Shown here: positions 57,001 through 64,000 of the stretch, piece by piece
How the letters are laid out: every line of letters begins with the position of its first letter
Numbering within the stretch: position 1 is the first letter of the stretch
Origin: Anthracocystis setariae
Taxonomy: Eukaryota; Basidiomycota; Ustilaginomycetes; Ustilaginales; Ustilaginaceae
Reading direction: 5' to 3'
Assembly (NCBI GenBank): GCA_928724745.1
Contig: CAKMXJ010000003.1
Coordinates: 930,001 to 994,000, forward strand
Length of the DNA: 64,000 nucleotides
Made by a program: the position numbers and the translations under genes
The notes under the pieces: model-generated
Told to the model about the DNA's origin: nothing
What the model saw: only the letters and a program-made list of their open reading frames with translations
Databases searched by the model: none

Positions 57001-58447
57001 AGCTAGCAGGCTGGCTGACATTCGACGCCAGTGGTGCAGCAGTATCGGTTGAAGGTGCAGCAGCTGTTGTTGTGGAAGGCGGCGCTGCAGCTGGGATTGC
57101 GGAGGATGTCACCATTGCTGGGAAAGGACCTTGGGTATTGATCACGTTGTACGCGAGCAGGACACCGTCGGATGTGTATACGTAGAGGACAGGCACAGCA
57201 GGAAGCTTGGTGTTGCCGTCGCCTCTAGCTACAGCGTTGGGGTCACCTACCTGTTCGGTGGATGTGAGGTCGAAGTCGATGGCGACGGGTGCCGTATCGG
57301 ATGATTTGTCTATGGAGGAAAAGGGGAGGATGGGCTTGGAGGTCTCTTCGAGCTCAACAGTGGCCCATGCCTCGGGACCGCTCTGGCTTGAAGAGCACGA
57401 GATGAGACCGACATCAGTGCTTGGGCCGCTTGCAACGAACATGAGGTGTTTGGAGGGTTCCCAACCCTTGAGCCATGCAGCGTATCGAGTGCCGGCACGT
57501 GCAGTGTCGCCGTACGGTGGGGCTGGATCCATCGGCATCTTGGCAAAGACAATCTGGGCTGCCTTTGCATCTCGAAGGATGGCATAAACTTCATACGAAT
57601 GTTCCGGGTCATCATCGTCGGATCCTGAAGAGGGCAGGTTGTATGTTGCGACAAAGACATGATTCTCAAGCCAGCGCAGGTCGGTGACGAAGTAGGCGCC
57701 GTCTAGAGACGAAGGTTTGGCGATGCGGTCTTTGGGTTCACCTTCAGGTGTGGTCTGGCAGATCTCACCCGACTCGAGGCCGACAGCGATTTGCTTTCCC
57801 TTGACAGACCAGCAGACGGCAGTAGCACGGGAGCCGGTTGCATCGAGTTGAGCACCGAACGAGCCGGAGTTGAGATGGACCATGATGGGCGTACCCGATT
57901 TGATGCCTGGTGTACCATCTTGGCGAAAAAGCGCAACAGCAAGTTCAGGGCGGTCGGAGGGGTTGGGTACGAGGTCGATCAAAGACAGGCCGGGGGAAGG
58001 GGGCTGCAGAACGAAGAGTGGATCGAGCTCGGTGGCATCAACGAGACCAGCGACAGACCATGCTGCAATTACACCGTTTTCAAAGCCAGCGAGGAGGGTG
58101 GAATGATTGTTTGCCGAGCTGATCAAGGTGGGCAAGGATGAGATTGGGCCGACAGTGGTGTCGATTGCTCGCAAGGGCTCTTTGAATTCGGGAGTAGTGT
58201 TGCGAGCAGCCGAGTTGAAGAAGGACCTGAGATCGGACAGTCGGTTGACAGAAAAGCCAGTGTTCGTGGCGGCAAAAGCAAGACCATTATGATCGGAGAT
58301 GCAGAACAAGTTGGTGTGCTGTTTGCGCTCGACTACCTTTAATGGCTGTGAGAGACGGACGGTGACATCCTTGGCGATCTGTCGAAGCACGAGATGCTTG
58401 GCTTCGGTCTCTGAAGCCTGAGTCTCTGTGTATGAGATGGATGCCAT
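50909..58447 (-). CDS. NUP159: FG nucleoporin of the Nup159/Nup214 type
   Basis: Intronless, 2512 residues as read, starting MASISYTETQASE (ATG at 58447). Residues 1 to about 440 resemble the N-terminal beta-propeller that docks the mRNA-export helicase Dbp5. Residues about 480-1320 are a Ser/Ala/Thr-rich FG region with SAFG, FGQ, FSFG and GFG units. A coiled coil (about 1332-1535, for example EFLKAYLILTQELEVLRSNV and VVRDRIVELEEYLAVLKDKL) fits the Nup82/Nup88-complex assembly region. A second FG region (about 1690-2400) follows, then an acidic tail. The last residues as read change abruptly from acidic to a Gly run and Cys/Trp-rich sequence; a one-base homopolymer change at 51006-51011 explains this (see findings). 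The family is clear, while the choice between the yeast and animal names is not. Confidence 0.88.
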   Translation of the reverse strand: MASISYTETQASETEAKHLVLRQIAKDVTVRLSQPLKVVERKQHTNLFCISDHNGLAFAATNTGFSVNRLSDLRSFFNSAARNTTPEFKEPLRAIDTTVGPISSLPTLISSANNHSTLLAGFENGVIAAWSVAGLVDATELDPLFVLQPPSPGLSLIDLVPNPSDRPELAVALFRQDGTPGIKSGTPIMVHLNSGSFGAQLDATGSRATAVCWSVKGKQIAVGLESGEICQTTPEGEPKDRIAKPSSLDGAYFVTDLRWLENHVFVATYNLPSSGSDDDDPEHSYEVYAILRDAKAAQIVFAKMPMDPAPPYGDTARAGTRYAAWLKGWEPSKHLMFVASGPSTDVGLISCSSSQSGPEAWATVELEETSKPILPFSSIDKSSDTAPVAIDFDLTSTEQVGDPNAVARGDGNTKLPAVPVLYVYTSDGVLLAYNVINTQGPFPAMVTSSAIPAAAPPSTTTAAAPSTDTAAPLASNVSQPASSAPAFGSASAFGQPSAFGQSSAFGIKSAFGSSGSAFGQPSAFGSPSATSVPSSAFGSASKPSSGFGFGAFSSGSAGNGKPASAFGSTGFGFESASATNKDSASPAKTEAPTTSATSSASTPAPAPAAVASTSAFGQTAEAAKPAFGQSSAFGQTSAPAFGSSSSFGSTSALGSTSAFGTTPAFGSTASSPSAAKANSASQPSSGSAFSAFGSSAGGSDPKSALSGSGFGGFATKSTSAFGSTSTPATGSVFGSGGKLETKSANAPTALFGAPAASSTKPSSAFGNTASSFGQGSFSAFAANKAAEDKDGKSKDEEASAKGTAYSGSFSFGGLDGILGSDGSALSSQSQSKTAAETPKKAVTATSPGSGANSTVQTPKSEAITKPFSFNPSGASASAFDAPSKKSDGAEAESPSAPASAFSSFQPGFNAGAAFGGQPFSFGNNKASTAPTSTSSTPAAKSDEPKADYSNKDADVDAKKADATPVTTAAKGSDTKASEANPQAETKPTFSFAGASTKPVASPFSFNSAGNQTTTPTSDAKTGDKAAASAPFSFASASKPAESTVTPASSAFGSFAQSKPATDHQNRPAQPETQKSNSPVSFSNSATPAPASTTAKPASFGSFGGFGTTTVASAPQNKDAPAFSFANSNKSTPSAELSKPAPAPAAPVTSTPSFGFGSAPAKGTTTAATAGSGSFLGFNSSAPKSSSPLAAAPLNNTDEMPKGSPEKPSAPLAATNKPFSFHQAGSKPSFGQSSLGTKPAEPSPLESTPSGFSGFGQSNESKTPAASAPATTSSFGGFGTTPVKSNVPAASTPKTATSATVNKGSGSPLVAGKTPQLSTPHQSPAKVNESGIQGEFLKAYLILTQELEVLRSNVNQCASFLADLREPTSLPQSIEDFADPSKWSFGDLPKMLSLAKSLRPLAQRIEDEAASHKRQVAEIQSLQLKAEAKKEEVARFIRARSDPEFAKIIRIRQLGPEHVENQNKLRKASQVVRDRIVELEEYLAVLKDKLQQAKTGRATLKAPSLDSVARACRNITARTTAVTLELDNLALEMDLMRPAEQDYASREGGRGISRSMSVLSGVEDAGSLNDVSNLIRTLPAATAIVSADDIIRAERAKSESVTVFLNAREKPILNMRAVPTSQRPGRKVTTPMQGSDLQIAFAKGPVRLGKRQPPVELTVANVGKSQTSPVSAPPKSAASQFASAPQTVSVPTLSQPPPSTPPKAAPSSFGFPVSPGVGTKTAHSTAPALPTASTPKPATSSSPLNFGGFGSSAITSAPAKTATAQFAGTGSSVASLTAAPVAPVAKAAAPSAPLAFGGFASSAGTTFKPSTASFTGFGSTSTAPAGKTAAPASPLNFGGFGAAAAATSKPAVPATAASPAAEPATTAAPPSTNLNFVGFGSSLPSTSKSSPAPAPSSSPFGSGTLSNLNFGKLSTMPAGMFDLPAGDDSFQPGGRAASSSPSSIRASHNAKSKVKSFAVHLPAAEEGGMSKDAGMAVSAKAKSDFFAQPLAPKVKGEEMPISGFKGFGSVSKDEVKKVDAAKPTFSFGDLAKKEPESPAQTQETGKAGLSFGNLGKKIPSPAPQSKRASAGFSFGDTAAPATASSTSETQKPAGSGFSFGGLAKKDDAQSSSQQPKLGGFSSAPAATATSQVVAEEKKEPSTSKTETKPTAAAEEKEKPATSAEEASGTAADPLVDAKNKDGHKEPTPAADSESKANAETPPAETRDRAEPSTDKSIPDPSTLTFCKPSEPRNKEPLTSPSSKPAPWPPSPLTGNPPRSAFSFNTGAPESDKNNAEAGEKSVAAFSFAPSKLNPSMTSTPAVSAFGSIQSSSGVGFGSGAFSKSGSGVAKTATAFSFNPQPTTSTSGGTAFGAVSAFGAGAGTAGSGFGRFAATAEKASTTPVKSAFGAFASKSSPFSTAASPSAKEAEGKEEPGDGSLLSRLGAAPVKDEDTEDEDEEDYQDEDEDEEEEEEDEYTDEEDYEDEEDEYSDEEEEDRDGEGGGGGGGCWSGREQECRGTKQWTCTICRRRRKG

Positions 58448-58993
58448 GGTCGCAGAATGCAAGCAAACTCTGTTCGGGAAGGTGTCAAGCCGAGCTGCTC
58501 AGTCGAAGCTGCCAAGAAAGGTGAGGTAGCTCAAACGCAGCGTTTACTGGGAACAATGCATATATCGACTGAGCGCTTGTCGGCTGCGCAGCACTCAACA
58601 GTGGTTGACGTGGTCGACTTTCCTGAACGGCGACGGGGTAATAAAAGACGTTCAAGGTGCGGAGGAAAGATGAGGATTGAGGAAAGATGAAAGGTGAACA
58701 AGTTTGGAAGATCGGACAGACACCGGAAAGCGGAACTGTGAACCGATCGACACGATTCGAGAGCACTTTAGACGTGTGACACTTTTGATCGGCTCAGAAA
58801 TCGGGCTTTCGCTTTCATTCATTCCACCATCGGGAGTTGGAATAATTGGCGGCGAGAAGATTACGAAAGAAGCAATCGCAAAGTGCACCCGACGTGCATA
58901 CAACTGTCCAAAGGTCAGGTTGCAACCTTCTTTCCATCTTGGCATCCCAACTACACGTTGCCATTCTTACTTGTTCTACTAGCACTCGACGGA
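58448..58993. promoter_or_regulatory. Divergent promoter region nucleoporin/COQ5
   Basis: This 546-nt non-coding interval lies between two divergent starts. No specific element recognised. Confidence 0.45.
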
Positions 58994-60163
58994 ATGGTCG
59001 CTCAAAGATACACCCTCTCGGCGCTGAGGTCGACACTGTCGGCGGCATCTGCTACTCCTCTGCAGTCCGTGGCCACCTCTTCGCGTACCTTTGTCTCAAC
59101 TCCATACAGCAGGTCGGATCGCCCAACCAACGCATCTTTTCCTCGCTCGTCTCACCCCACCGATGGACCATCTACGTCAACCTCGTCTTTCGCATCTCGA
59201 ACCGCTGCTCCTTTCGGCACGGGCACGGATGGACCAGCCACCGAGAACAAGCAGACCCACTTTGGATTCAAGACGGTGGCGGAGGAGGAAAAGGAAGGTC
59301 TCGTCGCTTCCGTCTTCTCTTCCGTGGCGTCCAAGTACGATGTCATGAACGATGCCATGTCTCTCGGAATCCATCGACTGTGGAAGGATCACTTTGTCTC
59401 GAAGCTCGACCCACGTGGAGGAATCAGGGTTCTTGATGTTGCTGGAGGTACTGGTGATATTGCGTTACGCATCCTCGACCACGCTCGCACAAAGCACTTT
59501 GATCGTGAAACCCATGTCACTGTTCTCGACATCAACCCACATATGCTCAAGGAGGGTCAGAAGCGGTTCAAGCAGACCATGTACTGGGGCGGTCCGCAGA
59601 TCAGCTTCCAGCTGGGCAACGCCGAACAGCTCGACTCGACCATGGAGGTGCCTCCTGAGCCTGTGCGTGGTCCCAACAGCAAGCAACCCTACCTGCCACC
59701 GCTTGTCAGCGAGCCGATTCCTGACGAATCCATCGATCTGTATACGATTGCCTTTGGTATCCGCAACTGCACACACATCGATCAAGTACTTAGGCAAGCC
59801 TACCGCGTACTCAAGCCTGGAGGCGTTTTCAGCTGTCTGGAATTCGGCAAGGTCAACGTGCCCTTCTTGGCCGAGGCATACAAGCAGTACAGCTTCAACA
59901 TTCTGCCTCCACTGGGTCAGATGCTTGCAGGTGATCGTGCTTCGTATCAGTACCTGGTCGAGTCGATCGAACGCTTCCCGACGCAACCTCAGTTTGCCAG
60001 GATGATGAAGGATGCAGGCTTCCATCTGGCCGGCTCGCCTACTGCCACAAGCCTTGGCTTTCCTGCTGATTCTGGCAGCGCACCTGGCGGCGAGGACGTT
60101 GCCGGTGCCTGGGAGGATCTCACATTTGGAGTTGCCACAATCTGGACTGGCATCAAGCTCTGA
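58994..60163 (+). CDS. COQ5: COQ5 C-methyltransferase of ubiquinone biosynthesis
   Basis: Intronless, 389 residues. The ATG at 58994 is the first of the frame and gives MVAQRYTLSALRSTLSAASA, an Arg/Ser/Ala-rich mitochondrial presequence extending to about residue 80. The UbiE/COQ5 domain starts at HFGFKTVAEEEKEGLVASVF, with YDVMNDAMSLGIHRLWKD. SAM-binding motif I is RVLDVAGGTGDIALR (about 144-158), followed by VTVLDINPHML, IDLYTIAFGIRNCTHID and RVLKPGGVFSCLEFGKV. It methylates 2-methoxy-6-polyprenyl-benzoquinol on the matrix side of the inner membrane. A 25-residue Pro-rich insertion (PEPVRGPNSKQPYLPP) lies between motifs. Confidence 0.96.
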   Translation: MVAQRYTLSALRSTLSAASATPLQSVATSSRTFVSTPYSRSDRPTNASFPRSSHPTDGPSTSTSSFASRTAAPFGTGTDGPATENKQTHFGFKTVAEEEKEGLVASVFSSVASKYDVMNDAMSLGIHRLWKDHFVSKLDPRGGIRVLDVAGGTGDIALRILDHARTKHFDRETHVTVLDINPHMLKEGQKRFKQTMYWGGPQISFQLGNAEQLDSTMEVPPEPVRGPNSKQPYLPPLVSEPIPDESIDLYTIAFGIRNCTHIDQVLRQAYRVLKPGGVFSCLEFGKVNVPFLAEAYKQYSFNILPPLGQMLAGDRASYQYLVESIERFPTQPQFARMMKDAGFHLAGSPTATSLGFPADSGSAPGGEDVAGAWEDLTFGVATIWTGIKL

Positions 60164-60913
60164 ACAGCTCGTCCTCTACACTTGTTTGCCGTTCGCTGTC
60201 CGATCACATCTTGTAATTGTTAAGAATGCAATCTGCTCCGTGTAATAATGACACCACTTTTCTCGTCTATCCACTGTTCGTCTTGTGTTCAAGTGGTGGT
60301 TACTGTTGACAAAGGACCAAGTGGGATCACAGATTGGGTGTAGTTTTGTTAGATTTCGACACCGGATCTGGATGTGGAGGATTGCGCTTTACCCGATCAC
60401 GGTTTCTGCAAGGCTCAGGCGACACTGTGACTGTGCAATCTCTGAAATGGCAGCGCGTCACTCTGTGTGGGATTGCAGCCAATTTGCCATTATTATTAAG
60501 TATTAGGCTCAGCCGACTACTGAGAGAGCAAACCAAGGAGGAAGCGGGCTTGAGCGCAGGTTAGCAAGCAATCAATCAATCAATCATTCACATTGCCGCG
60601 TCCACTCATCACTTTGTCAAATGGTGACACTCAGTTGCCCGCTCAGACCACGCTGATACGTTGCAACAATCGCACCAACGCTTACCTTTTCTCAACAAAC
60701 CCTCATCGTTCACTCTTGACGGCCAACTATAGATCGTCGGCTCTGTATCCGAACACCGCCATCTTCCGTTGCGGTCCAGCTCAGCGATCCTACAGCGAGA
60801 GTTACCCATACTCACACGTCCCTGATCCACCGGCCTCTTGTCTGCTCGATAACCTCCGACTCGACGTCTAGCACCGCTGATCCGCCTTAATCTCAAGCCG
60901 TTCCATATTCACA
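60164..60913. other. Intergenic: COQ5 3' flank and CUL1 promoter
   Basis: 750 nt with a short CAAT tandem (about 60568-60585). An open stretch just before CUL1 has no ATG-initiated protein of interest and is probably leader. Confidence 0.5.
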
Positions 60914-63313
60914 ATGTCGGCGGGGTCTAGCTCCGCGCGGGCATCCAGAAATGGCATACCTGCCGTCCACGATGCCAAAGCCACTTGGACCTTTCTCGAG
61001 CCAGGTATCGATGACATGATGACACGTCTCAAGCAGGGCATGACCTATCCTCGCTACATGGAACTCTACACCGTCGCCTACGATCACTTCACCTCCTCGT
61101 CGCTCGCCTCTACCTCCACGGCCCTTGGACGATCAAGTGGACCTTTCGGCTCCAAGGGTGGTACCAACCTCGTTGGTGCTGAGCTCTACAATCACCTCTC
61201 CATCTACTTCCGCACACATCTCGAACACATCCGTAAAGGCTCTGACGGTCTCTCCGAGGAACCGCTGCTGCGCTACTACGCCACCGAGTGGGACCGATAC
61301 ACCACGGGCGCCAACTTTGTCCACCGTCTGTTCGCCTATCTCAATCGTCACTGGGTCAAGCGGGAGAAGGATGAGGGACGCAAATACGTCTACACCGTCT
61401 ACATTCTCGCGCTCGTCCAGTGGAAGGAATACATGTTCCGCTACGTGCAGCAAAAGGGCCGGCTCGTACAGGCACTACTCAAGCAGATCGAGAAGCAGCG
61501 AAACGGTGAAATCATCGAGGCATCGCTCGTCAAGAAGGTCGTCGACTCGCTTGTCTCTCTTGGTCTTGACGAAGCCGACACCAACCGTCAGAACCTTGAT
61601 GTGTACAAGCACGAGTTTGAAAAGCCCTTCATCGAGGCCACCGAGCTCTACTACACTGCCGAATCCGACGCTTTCGTAGCGCAAAACACCGCCACAGACT
61701 ACATGAAGAAGGCCGAGACCCGTCTCAAGGAGGAAGAGGATCGTGTCGAACTCTACCTCCACACATCTACGCGCAACAAGCTCGTAGCCACCTGCGACAA
61801 CGTGTTGGTCCGACGCCACTCCACCATGCTCTGGGACGAGTTCCAACAGCTGCTCGATCTCGAACAGGCCGACGACCTCTTCCGCATCTACACGCTGCTC
61901 TCGCGCATCAACGAAGGTCTGGAGCCATTGCGACACAAGTTCGAGGCCCACGTCAAGCGCGTTGGTCTTGCTGCTGTCGAAAAGGTGCTCGGTGGGGGCG
62001 ATGCGGGTGCTGCTACTAATGGTGCCGCAGCTGGCTCCTCTTCTGCCGCTGCTGCTGCTCCCGCCTCAAGCACCAGCGAGTCGCTCGACCCTGGCGCCTA
62101 CGTCTCTGCGCTCCTCGATGCGCACCGGTCGAACCTCAACACAGTCAACATGGCGTTCCGCGGCGAAGCGGGCTTCCTGGCCGCACTCGACAAAGCCTGT
62201 CGTGACTTTGTCAACCGCAACAAAGCCACGGGCACGTCGACCTCGAAATCGCCCGAGCTGCTCGCCAAGCACACGGATGCGCTGCTCAAGAAGTCGAACA
62301 AGTCGTCGGCGGAGAACTCGCTCGAGGAGGCACTGTCGGACGTGATGATCGTATTCAAGTATATCGAGGACAAGGACGTGTTCCAGAAGTTCTACTCCAA
62401 GATGCTTGCCAAGCGTCTGGTCAATTTTGCGTCGGCGTCGGATGATGCGGAGGCGAACATGATCGCTCGGCTCAAGGAGGCGTGTGGGTACGAGTATACG
62501 GCGAAGCTGCAGAGGATGTTTACGGATATGGGGTTGAGCAAGGAGTTGAATGATAGCTTTAAGGAGCAGATGGGCAAGAATCATGATCGGGCCGAGTTGG
62601 ATGTGGATTTCTATGCGTTGGTGTTGGCCAATGGGTTTTGGCCGTTGCAGGCGCCGACGACCGAGTTCAGTATTCCGACCGAGTTGTTGGCGACGTACGA
62701 GAGGTTTCAGCGGTATTACAGTGCCAAGCATTCGGGTAGGAAGTTGACGTGGCTTTGGCAGTTGAGTAAGAACGAGGTCAGGGCGAATTATTTGCAGCAG
62801 AAGTTGCAGTTTCAGACGAGTACGTTTCAGACGGCGGTGCTGTTGCAATTTAATGCGAACGAGGTTTTGTCGAGGAGGGAGTTGCAGCAGGCGACGGGGT
62901 TGAATGAGGCGACGATCAAGCCGGTATTGGCAATGTTGGGCAAGGCGAAAGTGTTGCAGCCTAGTGGTGCGGAGGGGGAGGAGGGGTGGGAATTGAATCC
63001 CAACTTCAAATCCAAGAAGTTAAGGGTCAATTTGAATTTACCCATCAAGAGCGAGCAGAAGGTGGAGAGCAGTGATGTGCTCAAGACGGTGGATGAGGAT
63101 AGGAGGTTGTTGCTGCAGGCAACGATTGTAAGGATTATGAAGAGTAGGAAACAGATGAAGCATGCCAATCTTATTCAGGAGGTGGTTGCTCAGGTTCAGG
63201 CGAGGTTTAGTCCAAGGGTGCCAGACATCAAAAAGGCCATCGATCAGCTGATCGATAAAGAGTATCTCGAGAGGGTCGAGGGGCAGAAGGATTTGTATTC
63301 GTATCTAGCTTGA
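60914..63313 (+). CDS. CUL1: Cullin 1 (Cdc53-type SCF scaffold)
   Basis: Intronless, 799 residues (MSAGSSSARASRNGIP). The N-terminal cullin repeats begin ATWTFLEPGIDDMMTRLKQG and MTYPRYMELYTVAYDHFTSS, the Skp1/F-box-binding end. A low-complexity Ala/Gly/Ser insertion (about 357-385) interrupts the third repeat region. The cullin homology domain includes SLEEALSDVMIVFKYIEDKD, FQKFYSKMLAKRLVN and the Rbx1-binding region. The C-terminal neddylation site is Lys743 in IVRIMKSRKQMKH, 57 residues from the end as in human CUL1, and the protein ends KDLYSYLA. SCF ligases ubiquitinate phosphorylated substrates such as cell-cycle regulators. Codon usage shifts from C-rich to G-rich third positions after about 62400. 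Confidence 0.96.
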   Translation: MSAGSSSARASRNGIPAVHDAKATWTFLEPGIDDMMTRLKQGMTYPRYMELYTVAYDHFTSSSLASTSTALGRSSGPFGSKGGTNLVGAELYNHLSIYFRTHLEHIRKGSDGLSEEPLLRYYATEWDRYTTGANFVHRLFAYLNRHWVKREKDEGRKYVYTVYILALVQWKEYMFRYVQQKGRLVQALLKQIEKQRNGEIIEASLVKKVVDSLVSLGLDEADTNRQNLDVYKHEFEKPFIEATELYYTAESDAFVAQNTATDYMKKAETRLKEEEDRVELYLHTSTRNKLVATCDNVLVRRHSTMLWDEFQQLLDLEQADDLFRIYTLLSRINEGLEPLRHKFEAHVKRVGLAAVEKVLGGGDAGAATNGAAAGSSSAAAAAPASSTSESLDPGAYVSALLDAHRSNLNTVNMAFRGEAGFLAALDKACRDFVNRNKATGTSTSKSPELLAKHTDALLKKSNKSSAENSLEEALSDVMIVFKYIEDKDVFQKFYSKMLAKRLVNFASASDDAEANMIARLKEACGYEYTAKLQRMFTDMGLSKELNDSFKEQMGKNHDRAELDVDFYALVLANGFWPLQAPTTEFSIPTELLATYERFQRYYSAKHSGRKLTWLWQLSKNEVRANYLQQKLQFQTSTFQTAVLLQFNANEVLSRRELQQATGLNEATIKPVLAMLGKAKVLQPSGAEGEEGWELNPNFKSKKLRVNLNLPIKSEQKVESSDVLKTVDEDRRLLLQATIVRIMKSRKQMKHANLIQEVVAQVQARFSPRVPDIKKAIDQLIDKEYLERVEGQKDLYSYLA

Positions 63314-63913
63314 TCATCCTCCGACGACTGGTTTGCACAATGCATGTTTTCGTTACCACGCTCAAACAGTGCGGATTCGGGTTGATGATGACGGGTGTGC
63401 AAATGATTGGCCATCGCTAGTAGTGTCTAGCTTAACGGCGATCATGGTGGTGCGTGCGTGGGACCTTACCTTTTTATTTATTTTCAAGGGGTTTGGTTGG
63501 AAGTTTCCGTGGTGAACTCTAGCAAGGTTTATCGTGAGAGGAGAAGGGGAAAGGGTCAGACAACCTGCTCGGGTTAGCCGCGTGGTTTGCAAAGGTAAAC
63601 TTACCATCCACATGACGCTGTGTGCATGCCCGATCTGTACAATCACCACCATCCGCTTCTCGAGGACACCACTTGACACTCGTCCTCTCACCATCCGTCT
63701 GCGATCGAGAGGACGAGAGTGTGAATCCCAAAGCGGGTGGCAGAAACGAGCGCACCCGCGAAGCCACCTTACCACGAGAACAACCAGAACAACCCCCCCC
63801 AAAAAAAAGGAAAGAGAAAAGGAGCGTTAGAATCCCGGGAAGGGGGAGGGGGGGAAGAAGAGAAGGGAGGCGAGAAAGAGAGGGTGATCTACTGGCTGGG
63901 GTGAACGACCTAC
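63314..63913. other. Non-coding region after CUL1
   Basis: About 600 nt. It contains C8-A8 (63793-63808) and G-rich runs. Splice-like signals exist on the minus strand, but no exon chain is convincing. Confidence 0.5.
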
Positions 63914-64000
63914 GCTTTGGAACAGACTCGGCACCACCGGTTTATACCGCGACACCATCGATGTCGATGACAGAAACGGCTGACGCACGAGTCGGAACAT
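63914..64000 (-). CDS. Possible first exon of a mitochondrial protein (partial, window edge)
   Basis: An ATG on the minus strand at the last three bases of the window opens 29 codons (MFRLVRQPFLSSTSMVSRYK, then PVVPSLFQS) ending at a GTAGGT donor. The peptide is Arg/Ser-rich with no acidic residue, like a matrix presequence. Downstream exons could not be assigned, so this remains tentative. Confidence 0.3.

Noticed and set aside
60593..60871. Open frame just before CUL1
   Set aside because: It has no ATG start and no protein features; probably CUL1 leader.
63519..63802. Minus-strand exon ending at a GTAAGT (63599-63604)
   Set aside because: The nearest acceptor gives a 40-nt intron, shorter than any intron here, and neither reading frame resembles a protein domain.

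Overview
This is a gene-dense stretch of nuclear DNA from a basidiomycete fungus, most likely a smut of the Ustilaginaceae. The evidence is the 5S rRNA sequence, short introns (80-119 nt in most cases) with GTAAGT-type donors and CTAAC-like branch sites, long intronless large genes, and codon-homopolymer expansions (Asp, Gln, Gly) in disordered proteins. The genus is an inference. I see no transposon, prophage, CRISPR array or biosynthetic cluster. Nearly all of the window is conserved eukaryotic housekeeping, so the notable points are in gene structure and regulation.

Left part (1-16.2 kb): the 3' end of a glycogenin gene (+), YSC84/SYLF (-), exocyst SEC3 (+), a large mitochondrial PPR protein (-), a peroxisomal ABCD transporter (-), TFIIE-beta (+) and ATP synthase delta (-, with a 598-nt intron).

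Middle (16.8-36.7 kb): a second large, probably mitochondrial, helical-repeat protein (-), prefoldin subunit 5 (-, five exons), a small poly-Asp protein (+), mitochondrial 3-hydroxyacyl-CoA dehydrogenase (-), DEAH helicase PRP43 (+), a VWFA-domain protein (+), ARV1 (-), TOM22 (-), a 5S rRNA gene (-), PHO88/SND3 (+) and casein kinase 2 beta (+).

Right part (37-64 kb): NuA4 subunit EPL1 (-, with a small separate first exon), a 2.1-kb non-coding interval, FCF2 (-) head to head with SAS10/UTP3 (+), peroxisomal 3-ketoacyl-CoA thiolase with a PTS2 (+), a giant FG nucleoporin of the Nup159/Nup214 type (-) whose frame is probably broken near the C-terminus by a one-base homopolymer change, COQ5 (+) and cullin 1 (+). 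A possible first exon of another gene lies at the right edge.

Functional themes: fatty-acid oxidation (ABCD transporter, thiolase, HADH), mitochondrial biogenesis (TOM22, ATP16, COQ5, two large helical-repeat proteins), SSU processome and ribosome biogenesis (FCF2, SAS10, PRP43, 5S), and secretion or ER targeting (SEC3, PHO88, ARV1). The genes are interleaved rather than clustered by pathway. Many sit as divergent pairs sharing 0.4-0.7 kb promoters.
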